Positions 6,112-13,102 of a stretch of DNA of 22,665 bases are shown piece by piece. The DNA is from Anaerolineae bacterium (GTDB taxonomy: Bacteria > Chloroflexota > Anaerolineae > JACIWR01): assembly GCA_021162125.1 (NCBI GenBank), contig JAGGZG010000234.1, positions 1 to 22,665 of the forward strand, written 5' to 3'. Position 1 is the first letter of the stretch. Each line of letters opens with the position of its first letter. The notes beneath the pieces were generated by a model, which searched no databases, was not told the DNA's origin, and was given only the letters and a program-made list of their open reading frames with translations. A program made the position numbers and the translations under genes.

Positions 6112-7575
6112 CTACCAGCGGTAACGAACGGTGTAAGTCACCGTCTCCTCTCCATCTGCCGGCACCTGCACCCGATATTCGATAGTCTGCGCGTCGGTCT
6201 TGGTGTGCTCGGCGCTCTCTTTCACGATCTCCCACTCACTCCAGCGATACATGTGCTCGACCACCCGCACTTCCACCGCCTCGTCCTTGTGGTTGCGCAG
6301 GGTGATTTTGAAACTCTCCTCCAGGCTGCGCTCGCCCAGCTTCTTGAAATCGGTCTGCACCCGTTCGCCGACGACATCGAAAGCGTCGCCGACGTACAGG
6401 CGCACGGTTTCGTCTTTAGGGGTGTGATCAATGGAGTCCTCACCCACCAGCAACTCCGAGCCGTCCACGTCGCGCTTGTACACCCGCACCGTGCCTTTGG
6501 GCAACGGGATACCCAGCCCCTGATCCTCGCCGTTTTTGAACTCCAGCATGACCATCACTTTGGTGTTGGTCGCCGTGCCGTAGCTGGGGTCGGTCAGCGG
6601 GCCTCGGTAGCCGTAGTAACCCATCTGTGAGCCGTCGTAGACGAAAAACTTCTCGGCAGGCACATCGGTGGCGGAGGCGAACTCGATCTGCTTGGTCTGG
6701 TTGTCCTTGATGGTGACCGGACGTTGTACCTCGTACAGGTGGTACTCGAAAAAGGCCCGCTCGGCGACCTGGGGAGCGGGAGTGGGCAGTACAGCCTCGT
6801 ACTCTACCGCTTTCTCAACTCTCCCCGGCTCGGCAGCGCGGTGGATGTCTCCGGCCACGAGCTTAAGTTTAGCGTCCTTGTACGAAGCCCCACTGCGGTT
6901 GTCCAACGTCACCCAACCGGTGAGGTCCAACGACTTGTCGTCGTCGGCCAAGACGACGATGTAATTGGCCCGCCAGTTCACCCCGCCGGTCAGGTAGGTG
7001 ACTTCGACGTCGTGGGCGCCGGCCTCGGCGGCCCGCAGCAGCCAAACCAGGGTGGGCCGGGTGATCAGTCCCTCCGGCAGAGCAGGGAAGCTGAACTCGC
7101 GGACGCTGGCCAGCTTAACTACCGTCACCTGCCCGTCGTCGCCCTGGAGGATGATGTCGTCCGCGCCACTGAGCAGCGTGCCGGTGTAGGTCGTGCCGTC
7201 CTCGGTGACCAGGCTGATTTCCTGATCCACGTACTTCCGTAAGAGTTTGCTGGAGCCAACGATGTCGTATTCGTAGTTCTGCTCCAACACCGTCGTCCCG
7301 GCGGGGTCGGTCAGTGAACGGAAGTGGACGCTGGTGGCATCAATCTGTGCCGCCACGTCACTGAACCGCACCTCGTTGACCCCGCTCGTCAGTTCCATCG
7401 TGCGCCGGTCTTTGACCAGGGCAATGTTCTGGTTGTAGACTGTGAGCTCCACCCCCTCGCTCTGCGCCTGGGCGGTCCGGGGATGGATCAGGGACGGGCC
7501 GCCCGCCGCCCAGAAGACGCTCAGCACCGCCGTGGCGACGATCACCCCCCAGGTGATCAATTTGCGAACTGTCAT
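6112..7575 (-). CDS. Secreted DUF4139 domain-containing protein
   Basis: About 487 residues. The ATG at 7575 is chosen for its perfect SD (AAGGAGG, seven bases upstream) and because it opens a signal peptide: MTVRKLITWGVIVATAVLSV and a short linker ending in AQAQ. The mature part begins VELTVYNQNIALVKDRRTMELTSG and continues GVNEVRFSDVAAQIDATSVH, the usual opening of DUF4139 proteins. The C-terminal half (VTYLTGGVNWRANYIVVL ... LVAGDIHR ... ITLRNHKDEAVEVRVVEHM) is the DUF4139 beta-sandwich. Family proteins are exported and their role is unsettled; no catalytic residues can be named. It is last of a minus-strand group, 149 bp after the rmlC-like gene. That gap contains a small inverted repeat (ACCCTCC 7613-7619 with GGAGGGT 7639-7645) and no other gene that I can see. 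Confidence 0.88.
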   Translation of the reverse strand: MTVRKLITWGVIVATAVLSVFWAAGGPSLIHPRTAQAQSEGVELTVYNQNIALVKDRRTMELTSGVNEVRFSDVAAQIDATSVHFRSLTDPAGTTVLEQNYEYDIVGSSKLLRKYVDQEISLVTEDGTTYTGTLLSGADDIILQGDDGQVTVVKLASVREFSFPALPEGLITRPTLVWLLRAAEAGAHDVEVTYLTGGVNWRANYIVVLADDDKSLDLTGWVTLDNRSGASYKDAKLKLVAGDIHRAAEPGRVEKAVEYEAVLPTPAPQVAERAFFEYHLYEVQRPVTIKDNQTKQIEFASATDVPAEKFFVYDGSQMGYYGYRGPLTDPSYGTATNTKVMVMLEFKNGEDQGLGIPLPKGTVRVYKRDVDGSELLVGEDSIDHTPKDETVRLYVGDAFDVVGERVQTDFKKLGERSLEESFKITLRNHKDEAVEVRVVEHMYRWSEWEIVKESAEHTKTDAQTIEYRVQVPADGEETVTYTVRYRW

Positions 7576-7724
7576 CGGGATACCTCCTTGCCTTTCTTCG
7601 GTGTAACTTTTCACCCTCCAGCGGAGTCCAAACCTGCGGGAGGGTAGCTGGTAATGGTTGCATTCCTACGCTTATCAGACGCTGCACCGACGGCAAAGGT
7701 TCCCGTCCATCTCCACATCGCCCC

Positions 7725-8180
7725 CTATCCGTCCTTGCGCGCCCAGTCGTAGGGGATCTGGTCGGTGTGGGCAGGCAGGCGGTACTCGTCGGGGTTTTCA
7801 TAGTTGTATCGCTCACTGGGAATGTTGACGATCAGGGTCATCTCCAGGCTGATGCCTTTGAAACCGTGCATCACGCCGGGGGGAATCTTCAGCAGGATGG
7901 GGTTCTGGATGCCCATGAAGAACTCGTTCACCTCGCCGTGGGTCGGCGAGCCCTCGCGCCCGTCGTAGAGCACTACCTTGGCCATGCCCGCCACACAGAC
8001 GAAACGGTCGGTCTGGATTTTGTGGTAGTGCCAGCCTTTCACCACGCCGGGGTATACGGCGGTGACGTAGACCTGGCCGAACTTGTCGAATTCTTCCCAG
8101 TCGGAGCGGAGCATTTCCATCAGGAAACCCCGTTCGTCCGGGATGAGACGCAGCTTGCGCACGGTGACTCCTTCAATCAT
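7725..8180 (-). CDS. dTDP-4-dehydrorhamnose 3,5-epimerase (RmlC) family protein
   Basis: A 151-residue single-domain cupin. MIEGVTVRKLRLIPDERGFL, then GVVKGWHYHKIQTDRFVCV (about 46-64, containing the His pair of the 'GLHYQ' motif) and IPPGVMHGFKGI (about 100-111) are hallmarks of the RmlC sugar-nucleotide epimerase family. It is about 30 residues shorter than classical RmlC (about 180), so it may act on another NDP-sugar or be an isomerase of the same fold. The role would be in deoxysugar supply for surface polysaccharide, in line with glycosyltransferases elsewhere in the window. ATG at 8180 has AAGGAGG ten bases upstream. It overlaps the upstream truncated metallophosphoesterase gene as ATGA. 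Confidence 0.85.
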   Translation of the reverse strand: MIEGVTVRKLRLIPDERGFLMEMLRSDWEEFDKFGQVYVTAVYPGVVKGWHYHKIQTDRFVCVAGMAKVVLYDGREGSPTHGEVNEFFMGIQNPILLKIPPGVMHGFKGISLEMTLIVNIPSERYNYENPDEYRLPAHTDQIPYDWARKDG

Positions 8181-8707
8181 AGTAGGTGAACCTCCTTACG
8201 TGAGTGTATACCGAGTGCAGTTCGATTTTGCCGAGAACGTGGTGCGTAGAGATCACCCCAGGGGGCGGTCAGGCCGATGACGCCCATCGTCAAGTCGTGT
8301 GGCAGAGGGATGAGCGCGTATTCCTGAAGGCCTTCGGGCAGCGGGCCATCACCGTCACGACAGTTGGCGGCCAGGATGGGAAAATTGGCCCGCGCAGCTA
8401 CAGCGGCCATAGCTTGCGGACCATACGGCAGGGAGATGGCATTGCCCATCGTCTGCAAGGTGTACCCCATCGCGTTCAAGATGGGCGAGAAGGCAGCGCC
8501 TTTACTGATGCTGCAAGAGCGAACCCGGCGGTCCGCAGCATCGCCGGCATCCCAGAAAAAGACCAGTCGCCCCTGAGCTTCTGCCTCCGCCCGGAGCCGG
8601 CGGGCAAAGGCGCTCAGACGAGCCATGGCCTCCAGGCGACCATGCATGTCGTTGGTGTGAAAGATGGATAGGTGGACAGAGCCCGCATCTCGGATCCCGT
8701 GTGTCAT
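8177..8707 (-). pseudogene. Truncated 5'-nucleotidase/UshA-like metallophosphoesterase
   Basis: 176 residues corresponding to the N-terminal part of a bifunctional metallophosphatase/5'-nucleotidase. Conserved pieces are LSIFHTNDMHGRLEAM (Asp and His metal ligands), FFWDAGDAADRR (bridging Asp), and ILAANCRDGDG and MGVIGLTAPWG, typical of UshA/CpdB-like enzymes. Two defects are visible. The GNH(D/E) motif reads GNAISLPYG, so the catalytic His is Ala. The protein ends in an unrelated basic tail (SRQNRTALGIHSRKEVHLL), lacking the rest of the metal site and the whole C-terminal domain. The final codons are the 5' region and SD of the next gene, so a deletion probably joined the two. It could still be expressed, since it is in operon position 24 bases after the methyltransferase. 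A short family lacking the His cannot be excluded. Confidence 0.7.
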
Positions 8708-8730
8708 CAAATGCCTCGCTTATCGTTCCA

Positions 8731-9540
8731 TCAGAGCGGCGGTTGTCTATCGTCTATGTCGGTGGAGCCGTACTCCCGTGCGCGGGCGACGAACAACATC
8801 CGCTCGCAGGGGTCCTCGTAGGCATCCAGCTCGTAAGACCCGTACAATCCTTCAACTTCAAACCCGGCTTTGTCCAGCAGGAGTTCCACCTCGTAGCGGA
8901 AGAAGTAACGCAGGGTGAAGGTCACGACGGTGCGTCTCACCACGCCATCGGGCTGCACCTGGTCGTACATGAAACGCACGTGCTGAAACTGGCGGGCCTG
9001 ATCCACCACCCCGGTGACCCACTTGAAAATGGGCTGGCCGGTATCCGGGTCACGGTACTCGTCGTGCACGGTCACCCGCTCGTCGGAGCTGACTAACAGA
9101 GAGGGGGAGATGTGCGGCAGGTCGAGGATGAACGTCCCGCCGGGGACCAGGTGGCGGCGGATACAGCACAGGGCGCGGAGTTGGTCCTCGCGGGTGAGGA
9201 GGTGCATGAAACCGTTGAGGGCGATGAAGGCCAGTGTGTAGCGCTGGGCGAGGGCGAAATCACGCACGTCTGCCTGGATCAAATTGACCCGCGTGCGGAC
9301 CCGGGGGCTCTGGGCAGCGAGCCGACGGCGAGCGCGGGCCAGCATTGCCGGGGAGTTGTCCAGACCGGTGACCGCGTAGCCCGCCCTGGCCAAAGGCACC
9401 AACACACGGCCCGTCCCGCAGCCTAGCTCCAAGATGGGTGATCCGCAGCGGTGAGCGAAGTTAAGGTACAGGTCAACGTCGGCGGTGATGGTCTCGTGCT
9501 CCAGGTCGTAGAAGCGGGACATGGTTTCGTATCCGGTCAT
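8731..9540 (-). CDS. Class I SAM-dependent methyltransferase
   Basis: 269 residues. The ATG at 9540 is chosen for GGAGG five bases upstream and because the recognisable fold starts at MTGYETMSRFYDLEHE. Motif I is ILELGCGTGRVLVPLA (36-51) followed by the acidic residue in VTGLDNSPAML. NLIQADVRDFAL and AFIALNGFMHLLTREDQLRA match motifs II and III, and LVPGGTFILDLPH the next strand. The C-terminal half (FTLRYFFRYEVELLLDKAGF) is the common lid region of small-molecule methyltransferases. The substrate cannot be told from sequence. It is the first gene of the minus-strand group that continues into the metallophosphoesterase remnant and the RmlC-like gene. Confidence 0.88.
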   Translation of the reverse strand: MTGYETMSRFYDLEHETITADVDLYLNFAHRCGSPILELGCGTGRVLVPLARAGYAVTGLDNSPAMLARARRRLAAQSPRVRTRVNLIQADVRDFALAQRYTLAFIALNGFMHLLTREDQLRALCCIRRHLVPGGTFILDLPHISPSLLVSSDERVTVHDEYRDPDTGQPIFKWVTGVVDQARQFQHVRFMYDQVQPDGVVRRTVVTFTLRYFFRYEVELLLDKAGFEVEGLYGSYELDAYEDPCERMLFVARAREYGSTDIDDRQPPL

Positions 9541-9556
9541 GTATCCCTCCGCGCAT

Positions 9557-9585
9557 AGTTTACCACAAGTGGGAGTATTTATCAA
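9557..9585 (-). promoter_or_regulatory. Promoter of the methyltransferase gene group
   Basis: On the minus strand, -35 TTGATA (9585-9580), a 17-base spacer, and -10 TAAACT (9562-9557) with an extended TG one base before it. The predicted start near 9550 falls at the edge of the GGAGGG ribosome-binding site (9550-9545), so the 5' leader would be only about ten bases. Five of six -35 positions and four of six -10 positions match consensus. Confidence 0.6.
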
Positions 9586-9617
9586 CATACGGTTGCTGAG
9601 GATTACCCCTATCTCAC

Positions 9618-9646
9618 CGCGGAGACGCTGAGGACGCAGGGGAAAA
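9618..9646. repeat. Purine-rich GGAGACGC/GGACGCAG-type repeat in a divergent intergenic region
   Basis: The stretch reads gcggaga, cgctgag, gacgcag, gggaaaa in successive 7-base steps. The units are only loosely alike, so it may be a degenerate copy of a short tandem repeat. It lies between the promoters for the methyltransferase and the M50 protease. Confidence 0.35.
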
Positions 9647-9692
9647 GAAAAAGGCCGGTTCAACTCCGCGCTCTCCCGGAGGGCGCGCAGCT

Positions 9693-9753
9693 TTGCTTTC
9701 TGTGTCCTTTAATGCTATAATATGCCCACCTGGGCGGGTAGTATGACCGCCCA
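9693..9753 (+). promoter_or_regulatory. Promoter and leader hairpin of the M50 protease operon
   Basis: -35-like TTGCTT (9693-9698), a 17-base spacer, and a perfect -10 TATAAT (9716-9721). The predicted start is near 9728. Just downstream TGGGCGG (9731-9737) and CCGCCCA (9747-9753) form a 7-bp inverted repeat that could be an operator or a leader stem. The -35 matches consensus at only three positions. Confidence 0.55.
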
Positions 9754-9779
9754 GATCACTATGCCGGAGGTTGACGTTT

Positions 9780-10418
9780 GTGCTTAGTCTTGCTAACGTA
9801 GTAGCTTTTCTGTTGGCCCTGGTGCTCAGCATTTCCATCCACGAGTTCTCTCACGCTCTGGTGGCGGACATCCAGGGTGACCCGACGGCCCGTTACATGG
9901 GACGTCTGACCTTGAATCCCGTGGCTCACTTCGACCCTCTGGGCGCGATAATGATTCTGTTCAGCTCCATCAGCGGGCTTGGCTTTGGCTGGGGAAAGCC
10001 CGTACCGGTGAATCCGCGCCACTTGCGCGCCGGGCCACGGGTTGGCATGGGCATCGTGGCCGCAGCGGGGCCGCTATCCAACATGCTGCTGGCGATGCTG
10101 TTCGCTATCCCTTTCCGACTGCACCTTCCATTGCCGGGGCTGCTGAGCAGTCTGCTGAACATGGTAGTGTGGATAAACATCAGTCTGGCTATCTTCAACC
10201 TGATCCCGCTTTTCCCGCTGGACGGCTACAGCGTGTTACGGGGGATCCTGGCCACGATCCGCGCGGCCTGGGCCTACCGCTGGACGAATATCCTCGATAG
10301 CTTGCAGGCCCAAGGGCCCATACTCTTGTTCTTGTTCATCGCCCTGGAACAGTTTTTGCCCTTCAGCATACTCGGCCCGCCACAACGCCTGCTTTACCGG
10401 CTGATTATGGGATTCTAG
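9780..10418 (+). CDS. Site-2 protease family membrane metalloprotease (peptidase M50)
   Basis: 212 residues, an intramembrane Zn protease of the small S2P/RseP-like group without PDZ domain. The catalytic motif ISIHEFSHALVAD has HExxH at residues 21-25 inside the first membrane segment. NPVAHFDPLG (46-55) follows, and the third-ligand motif NLIPLFPLDGY (140-150) lies in a later membrane helix. Other hydrophobic segments are at about 89-112, 118-140 and 178-195. The GTG at 9780 is chosen because GGAGG lies nine bases upstream; a TTG at 9771 directly abuts that SD. Prokaryotic members cleave membrane-bound regulators or process peptides, but no partner is evident. The stop codon abuts the start of the HD-domain gene. 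Confidence 0.92.
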   Translation: MLSLANVVAFLLALVLSISIHEFSHALVADIQGDPTARYMGRLTLNPVAHFDPLGAIMILFSSISGLGFGWGKPVPVNPRHLRAGPRVGMGIVAAAGPLSNMLLAMLFAIPFRLHLPLPGLLSSLLNMVVWINISLAIFNLIPLFPLDGYSVLRGILATIRAAWAYRWTNILDSLQAQGPILLFLFIALEQFLPFSILGPPQRLLYRLIMGF

Positions 10419-10931
10419 GTGTACAGGGTCAGACAATTCTGGTGGGCCTTGCGCGCACAGGTCCCCGCTGATGCGTGGCCGATCATTGAAGCCAACTTAA
10501 CGGCAGAGCAGTTGGCTCTTTTTCGGACGATGCCTCCCTCCGACCAGCGCCACAGCCTGAACGTCTACCGCACCCTGCTGGCAGAGGGCCAGACCAGCCA
10601 GGACTTGCTCGTAGCGGCCCTATTGCACGACGTGGGCAAGGCTGGCGGGCAACTCCGCCTGTGGCACAGGGTAGCCATTGTCCTGCTGCGCGCATTTTGG
10701 CCCGCCGCGCTGGATTACTTGAGCCGGGGCCAGGCCAGGGGATGGCGGGCGGGCTTCGTTGTTCACCGCCAGCATCCAGAGCTGGGTGCGGCGCGAGCGG
10801 AGGCAGCGGGTTGTTCACCGCTGACGGTGGCCCTGATCCGGCGCCACCAGGACCCGCCAGCAGCTAATCCTGGACGCACAGAAGAGGATCGCCTGCTGGC
10901 CGCCTTACAGCGGGCCGATGGGGTCAGTTAG
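10419..10931 (+). CDS. HD-domain protein (predicted metal-dependent phosphohydrolase)
   Basis: 170 residues starting at a GTG immediately after the stop of the M50 gene, with no intergenic bases, so coupled translation is likely. The HD signature is spread as usual: His45 in RHSLNVYRTL, His-Asp at 70-71 in AALLHDVGKA, His residues at 116 and 119 in VVHRQHPELGA, and Asp167 in LQRADG near the end. The region HPELGARAEAAGCSPLTVAL resembles the HD proteins often annotated as HDIG-type hydrolases. Nucleotide or phosphomonoester hydrolysis is the family activity; the substrate is unknown. A very hydrophobic patch lies at about 84-100. Confidence 0.85.
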   Translation: MYRVRQFWWALRAQVPADAWPIIEANLTAEQLALFRTMPPSDQRHSLNVYRTLLAEGQTSQDLLVAALLHDVGKAGGQLRLWHRVAIVLLRAFWPAALDYLSRGQARGWRAGFVVHRQHPELGAARAEAAGCSPLTVALIRRHQDPPAANPGRTEEDRLLAALQRADGVS

Positions 10932-10968
10932 CACAGTACGCCGGCTTGATATGTGGCGAGGAGCTGAT

Positions 10969-11985
10969 ATGTCTAAAGCGAAAATCACCATCGTGGGGAT
11001 GGGCTACATCGGTGGCTCGATGGGCCTGGCTCTGAAAGCAACGGTCACAGCGGATCAGGTGGAGATCATCGGGCACGACAAGGAGTTGCTGATCGCCCGC
11101 GCAGCGCGCAAAAAAGGAGTGGTGGACAAAGTCCACTGGAATCTGATCACCGCCTGCGAGGACGCTGATATCCTGGTGCTGGCTATCCCCCTGGGCGCGA
11201 TCCGTGATACATTGCAGGCCGTCGCTCCCTATCTGAAAGAAGGGTGCGTAGTTACCGACACAGCCACGGTTAAGGGGCCGGTGTTGGACTGGGCTCAGGA
11301 AATCCTGCCGGACACCGTTCACTTCGTGGGTGGGAACCCCATCATCAACCTGACGGCCGGGGAGGGGCCGTCCTCGGGCCTGGACGCGGCCAGAGCCGAT
11401 CTGTTCCAGGGGGTACTGTACTGTCTGACGCCAGCGCCAGACGCCGCCCCCGCTGCCGTGGAATTGGTCTCCTGCCTGGTACAACAACTGGGGGCCGTCC
11501 CTTACTTCCTGGATCCGGCGGAGCACGACGGGCTAATCGCCGCCGTGGAACACCTGCCAGCCGTGCTCACGGCGGTGTTACTGGATGTGACCAGCCGCGC
11601 GCCGGCCTGGCGGGAAATACGCCGTCTGGCGGGGGTAGCTTATCGGGGCAGCACCCGGCTGACTATGGAGGATGCCGTGGCCAACCGCGAGGTGTGCCTG
11701 GTCAACCGTGACAACCTTGTGCGCTGGATCGAAGCTTGCCAGGACGAACTGGAGGCCTGGAAAACCGCGCTCCTGGCGCAGGACACGGAGACTCTAGACA
11801 GTTGGTTCCAGGAGGGCATTGACGCCCGCACGGGATGGCTCAAGGCCGCGCGGGATGGAAGTTGGGAGACCATCGCTCCCCCTGAGCCGGTTGAGATGCC
11901 ATCGCTGGGCTCGTTTCTCGGCCAGATGCTGGGCCTCGGCGGATTGCGCGAACGATTGAGGAAGGCATCCCAGCGGGAGGAATGA
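10969..11985 (+). CDS. TyrA-like prephenate/arogenate dehydrogenase family protein
   Basis: 338 residues. ATG at 10969 is preferred (GGAG about six bases upstream; MSKAKITIVGMGYIGGS starts the fold). The NAD(P)-binding loop GMGYIGGSMG (10-19) and VTDTATVKGPV (95-105) are TyrA-like. The C-terminal half keeps DPAEHDGLIAAVEHLPAVLT (182-201) and the Arg-containing AGVAYRGSTRLT (221-232), both typical of prephenate dehydrogenases. In place of the highly conserved GG(H)PMAG motif it has GGNPIINLTAG (121-131), so the conserved His is Asn. A tyrosine-pathway role is therefore not certain; it may act on a related substrate. It is followed without a gap by the GIY-YIG gene (TGATG). Confidence 0.8.
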   Translation: MSKAKITIVGMGYIGGSMGLALKATVTADQVEIIGHDKELLIARAARKKGVVDKVHWNLITACEDADILVLAIPLGAIRDTLQAVAPYLKEGCVVTDTATVKGPVLDWAQEILPDTVHFVGGNPIINLTAGEGPSSGLDAARADLFQGVLYCLTPAPDAAPAAVELVSCLVQQLGAVPYFLDPAEHDGLIAAVEHLPAVLTAVLLDVTSRAPAWREIRRLAGVAYRGSTRLTMEDAVANREVCLVNRDNLVRWIEACQDELEAWKTALLAQDTETLDSWFQEGIDARTGWLKAARDGSWETIAPPEPVEMPSLGSFLGQMLGLGGLRERLRKASQREE

Positions 11986-12245
11986 TGGCTTTCACCTATA
12001 TCCTGGAATGCGCCGATGGGACGCTGTACACGGGATGGACCGAGGATCTGGCCCGCCGCGTGCGGGCGCACAACGCCGGGCGCGGAGCACGCTACACCCG
12101 TGGACGGCGGCCAGTCCGCCTGGTGTACTGGGAGGCCCAACCCTCGCGCAACGCTGCCCAGCGGCGCGAAGCGGCCCTACGGCGATTATCGCACACTCAG
12201 AAGCAGCAACTTATTCACGCCTTCGGAGGAGAGAGCATTGACTAG
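11985..12245 (+). CDS. GIY-YIG nuclease superfamily protein (YhbQ-like)
   Basis: 86 residues, a stand-alone GIY-YIG domain. The two halves of the signature are TYILECADG (4-12, 'GIY' equivalent) and LYTGWTEDLARRVRAHNAG (14-32, 'YIG' equivalent with the catalytic Arg region). ARYTRGRRPVRLVYWE ends in the metal-binding Glu at about 50. Proteins of this size (YhbQ/UPF0213) are widespread; DNA nuclease activity has been reported for the E. coli member, but the cellular role is unclear. ATG at 11985 overlaps the tyrA-like stop by one base, with GGAGG four bases before. The adjacent ATG at 11982 would be too close to the SD. The end overlaps the following glycosyltransferase start by eight bases. 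Confidence 0.9.
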   Translation: MAFTYILECADGTLYTGWTEDLARRVRAHNAGRGARYTRGRRPVRLVYWEAQPSRNAAQRREAALRRLSHTQKQQLIHAFGGESID

Positions 12246-12960
12246 CCTTTCTGTGGTGTTACCCGCCTACAATGAAGAGGCGAACATCGGCCCCATGATC
12301 GAGGACGTGGTGCGCGTGGTTGGCCCACTGGTGGATGACTACGAGATCGTGGTCGTGGACGACGGCAGCCGTGATCAGACGGCGGCCAGAGTGCGCGAGA
12401 AAGCAGCGGAACATCCCCAGGTGCGGCTGGTACAGCACGAGGTGAACAAGGGATACGGGGCAGCGGTGTTCACCGGGCTGACCAGTGCCACCAAAGACCT
12501 GATCTTCTTCACCGACGCCGACCGGCAGTTCGTGATCGAGGAGATCGAAAAGTTCTTGCCGCTCATCCTGGAGGGCAAAGCCGACCTGGTGGCCGGTTAT
12601 CGGCCGGCGCGCAGCGACCCGTTTCACCGCAAGCTGTTTGGCTGGGGATGGAGCGCGCTCATGACTTTGCTCTTCGGGTACACAGTGCGCGACGTGGATT
12701 GCGCTTTCAAGCTGTTCCGTCGCCAGGTAGTGGAAGCCGTCGCCGGAAAGATCACCTCCGGCGGAGCGACGTTCAGCATCGAGTTTCTGGTGCGGGCCAA
12801 GCGTGCTGGCTTCCACTTCCGCGAACTGCCGGTGAGTCACCGTCCTCGCGTGGCTGGCAGCCAGACCGGGGCCCGGTTGGACGTGATCACCCGTGCTTTC
12901 CTCGAGATGTTGCGCCTGCGATGGCAATTGTGGTTCGGGGGGAACGCTTCCCAAGCATGA
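12238..12960 (+). CDS. GT2 family glycosyltransferase (dolichol-phosphate mannosyltransferase-like)
   Basis: 240 residues with a GT-A fold. SLSVVLPAYNEEANIGPMI begins the domain, EIVVVDDGSRDQT has the nucleotide-binding Asp pair (41-42), and IFFTDADRQFVIEEI has the DxD metal motif (93-95). ARSDPFHRKLFGWGWSALM and VRDVDCAFKLFRR are typical of the DPM1/polyprenyl-phosphate glycosyltransferase branch. It lacks C-terminal membrane helices, so it would be a soluble or peripheral enzyme transferring a hexose to a lipid phosphate carrier. TTG at 12238 is the best start, with GGAGGA seven bases upstream and the fold beginning at once. The frame stays open far upstream, but that region encodes the GIY-YIG protein in another frame. 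Confidence 0.9.
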   Translation: MTSLSVVLPAYNEEANIGPMIEDVVRVVGPLVDDYEIVVVDDGSRDQTAARVREKAAEHPQVRLVQHEVNKGYGAAVFTGLTSATKDLIFFTDADRQFVIEEIEKFLPLILEGKADLVAGYRPARSDPFHRKLFGWGWSALMTLLFGYTVRDVDCAFKLFRRQVVEAVAGKITSGGATFSIEFLVRAKRAGFHFRELPVSHRPRVAGSQTGARLDVITRAFLEMLRLRWQLWFGGNASQA

Positions 12961-13014
12961 AGTTTGTCCCGAGATCTCACCCCATTCCCTTTCCTCTGAC
13001 AAGGAGAGGGGAAG

Positions 13015-13056
13015 ACAAGGTGGCCGTGAAAGGAGAAATTCTCCTGGTCACCTTGT
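13015..13056. repeat. Long hairpin in the GT2-GT4 intergenic region
   Basis: ACAAGGTGGCC (13015-13025) pairs with GGTCACCTTGT (13046-13056) over 11 positions, one of them G-U in RNA. Inside it AGGAG (13031-13035) pairs with CTCCT (13041-13045), with GTGAA bulged on one side. The surrounding 12975-13080 is pyrimidine- and purine-run rich (ccttgt, ttccttgt, cccctt) and non-coding. A T-run does not follow, so this is not a standard terminator. Confidence 0.6.
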
Positions 13057-13102
13057 TTCCTTGTCCCCTTATCACTTTGTCCCAGAGGGAGATGCTGAAT
13101 CC

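Noticed and set aside
7576..7724. A possible tRNA or riboswitch in the gap upstream of the DUF4139 gene
   Set aside because: I could find no cloverleaf arms or known riboswitch core, only a 7-bp inverted repeat with a 19-base loop.
9541..9663. N-terminal extension of the methyltransferase up to 9663
   Set aside because: That stretch contains the promoter boxes and a purine-rich repeat, and the ATG at 9540 has a strong SD.
12016..12237. In-frame upstream extension of the GT2 glycosyltransferase
   Set aside because: The extension overlaps the well-defined GIY-YIG gene in another frame, while the TTG at 12238 has a proper SD and the fold starts there.
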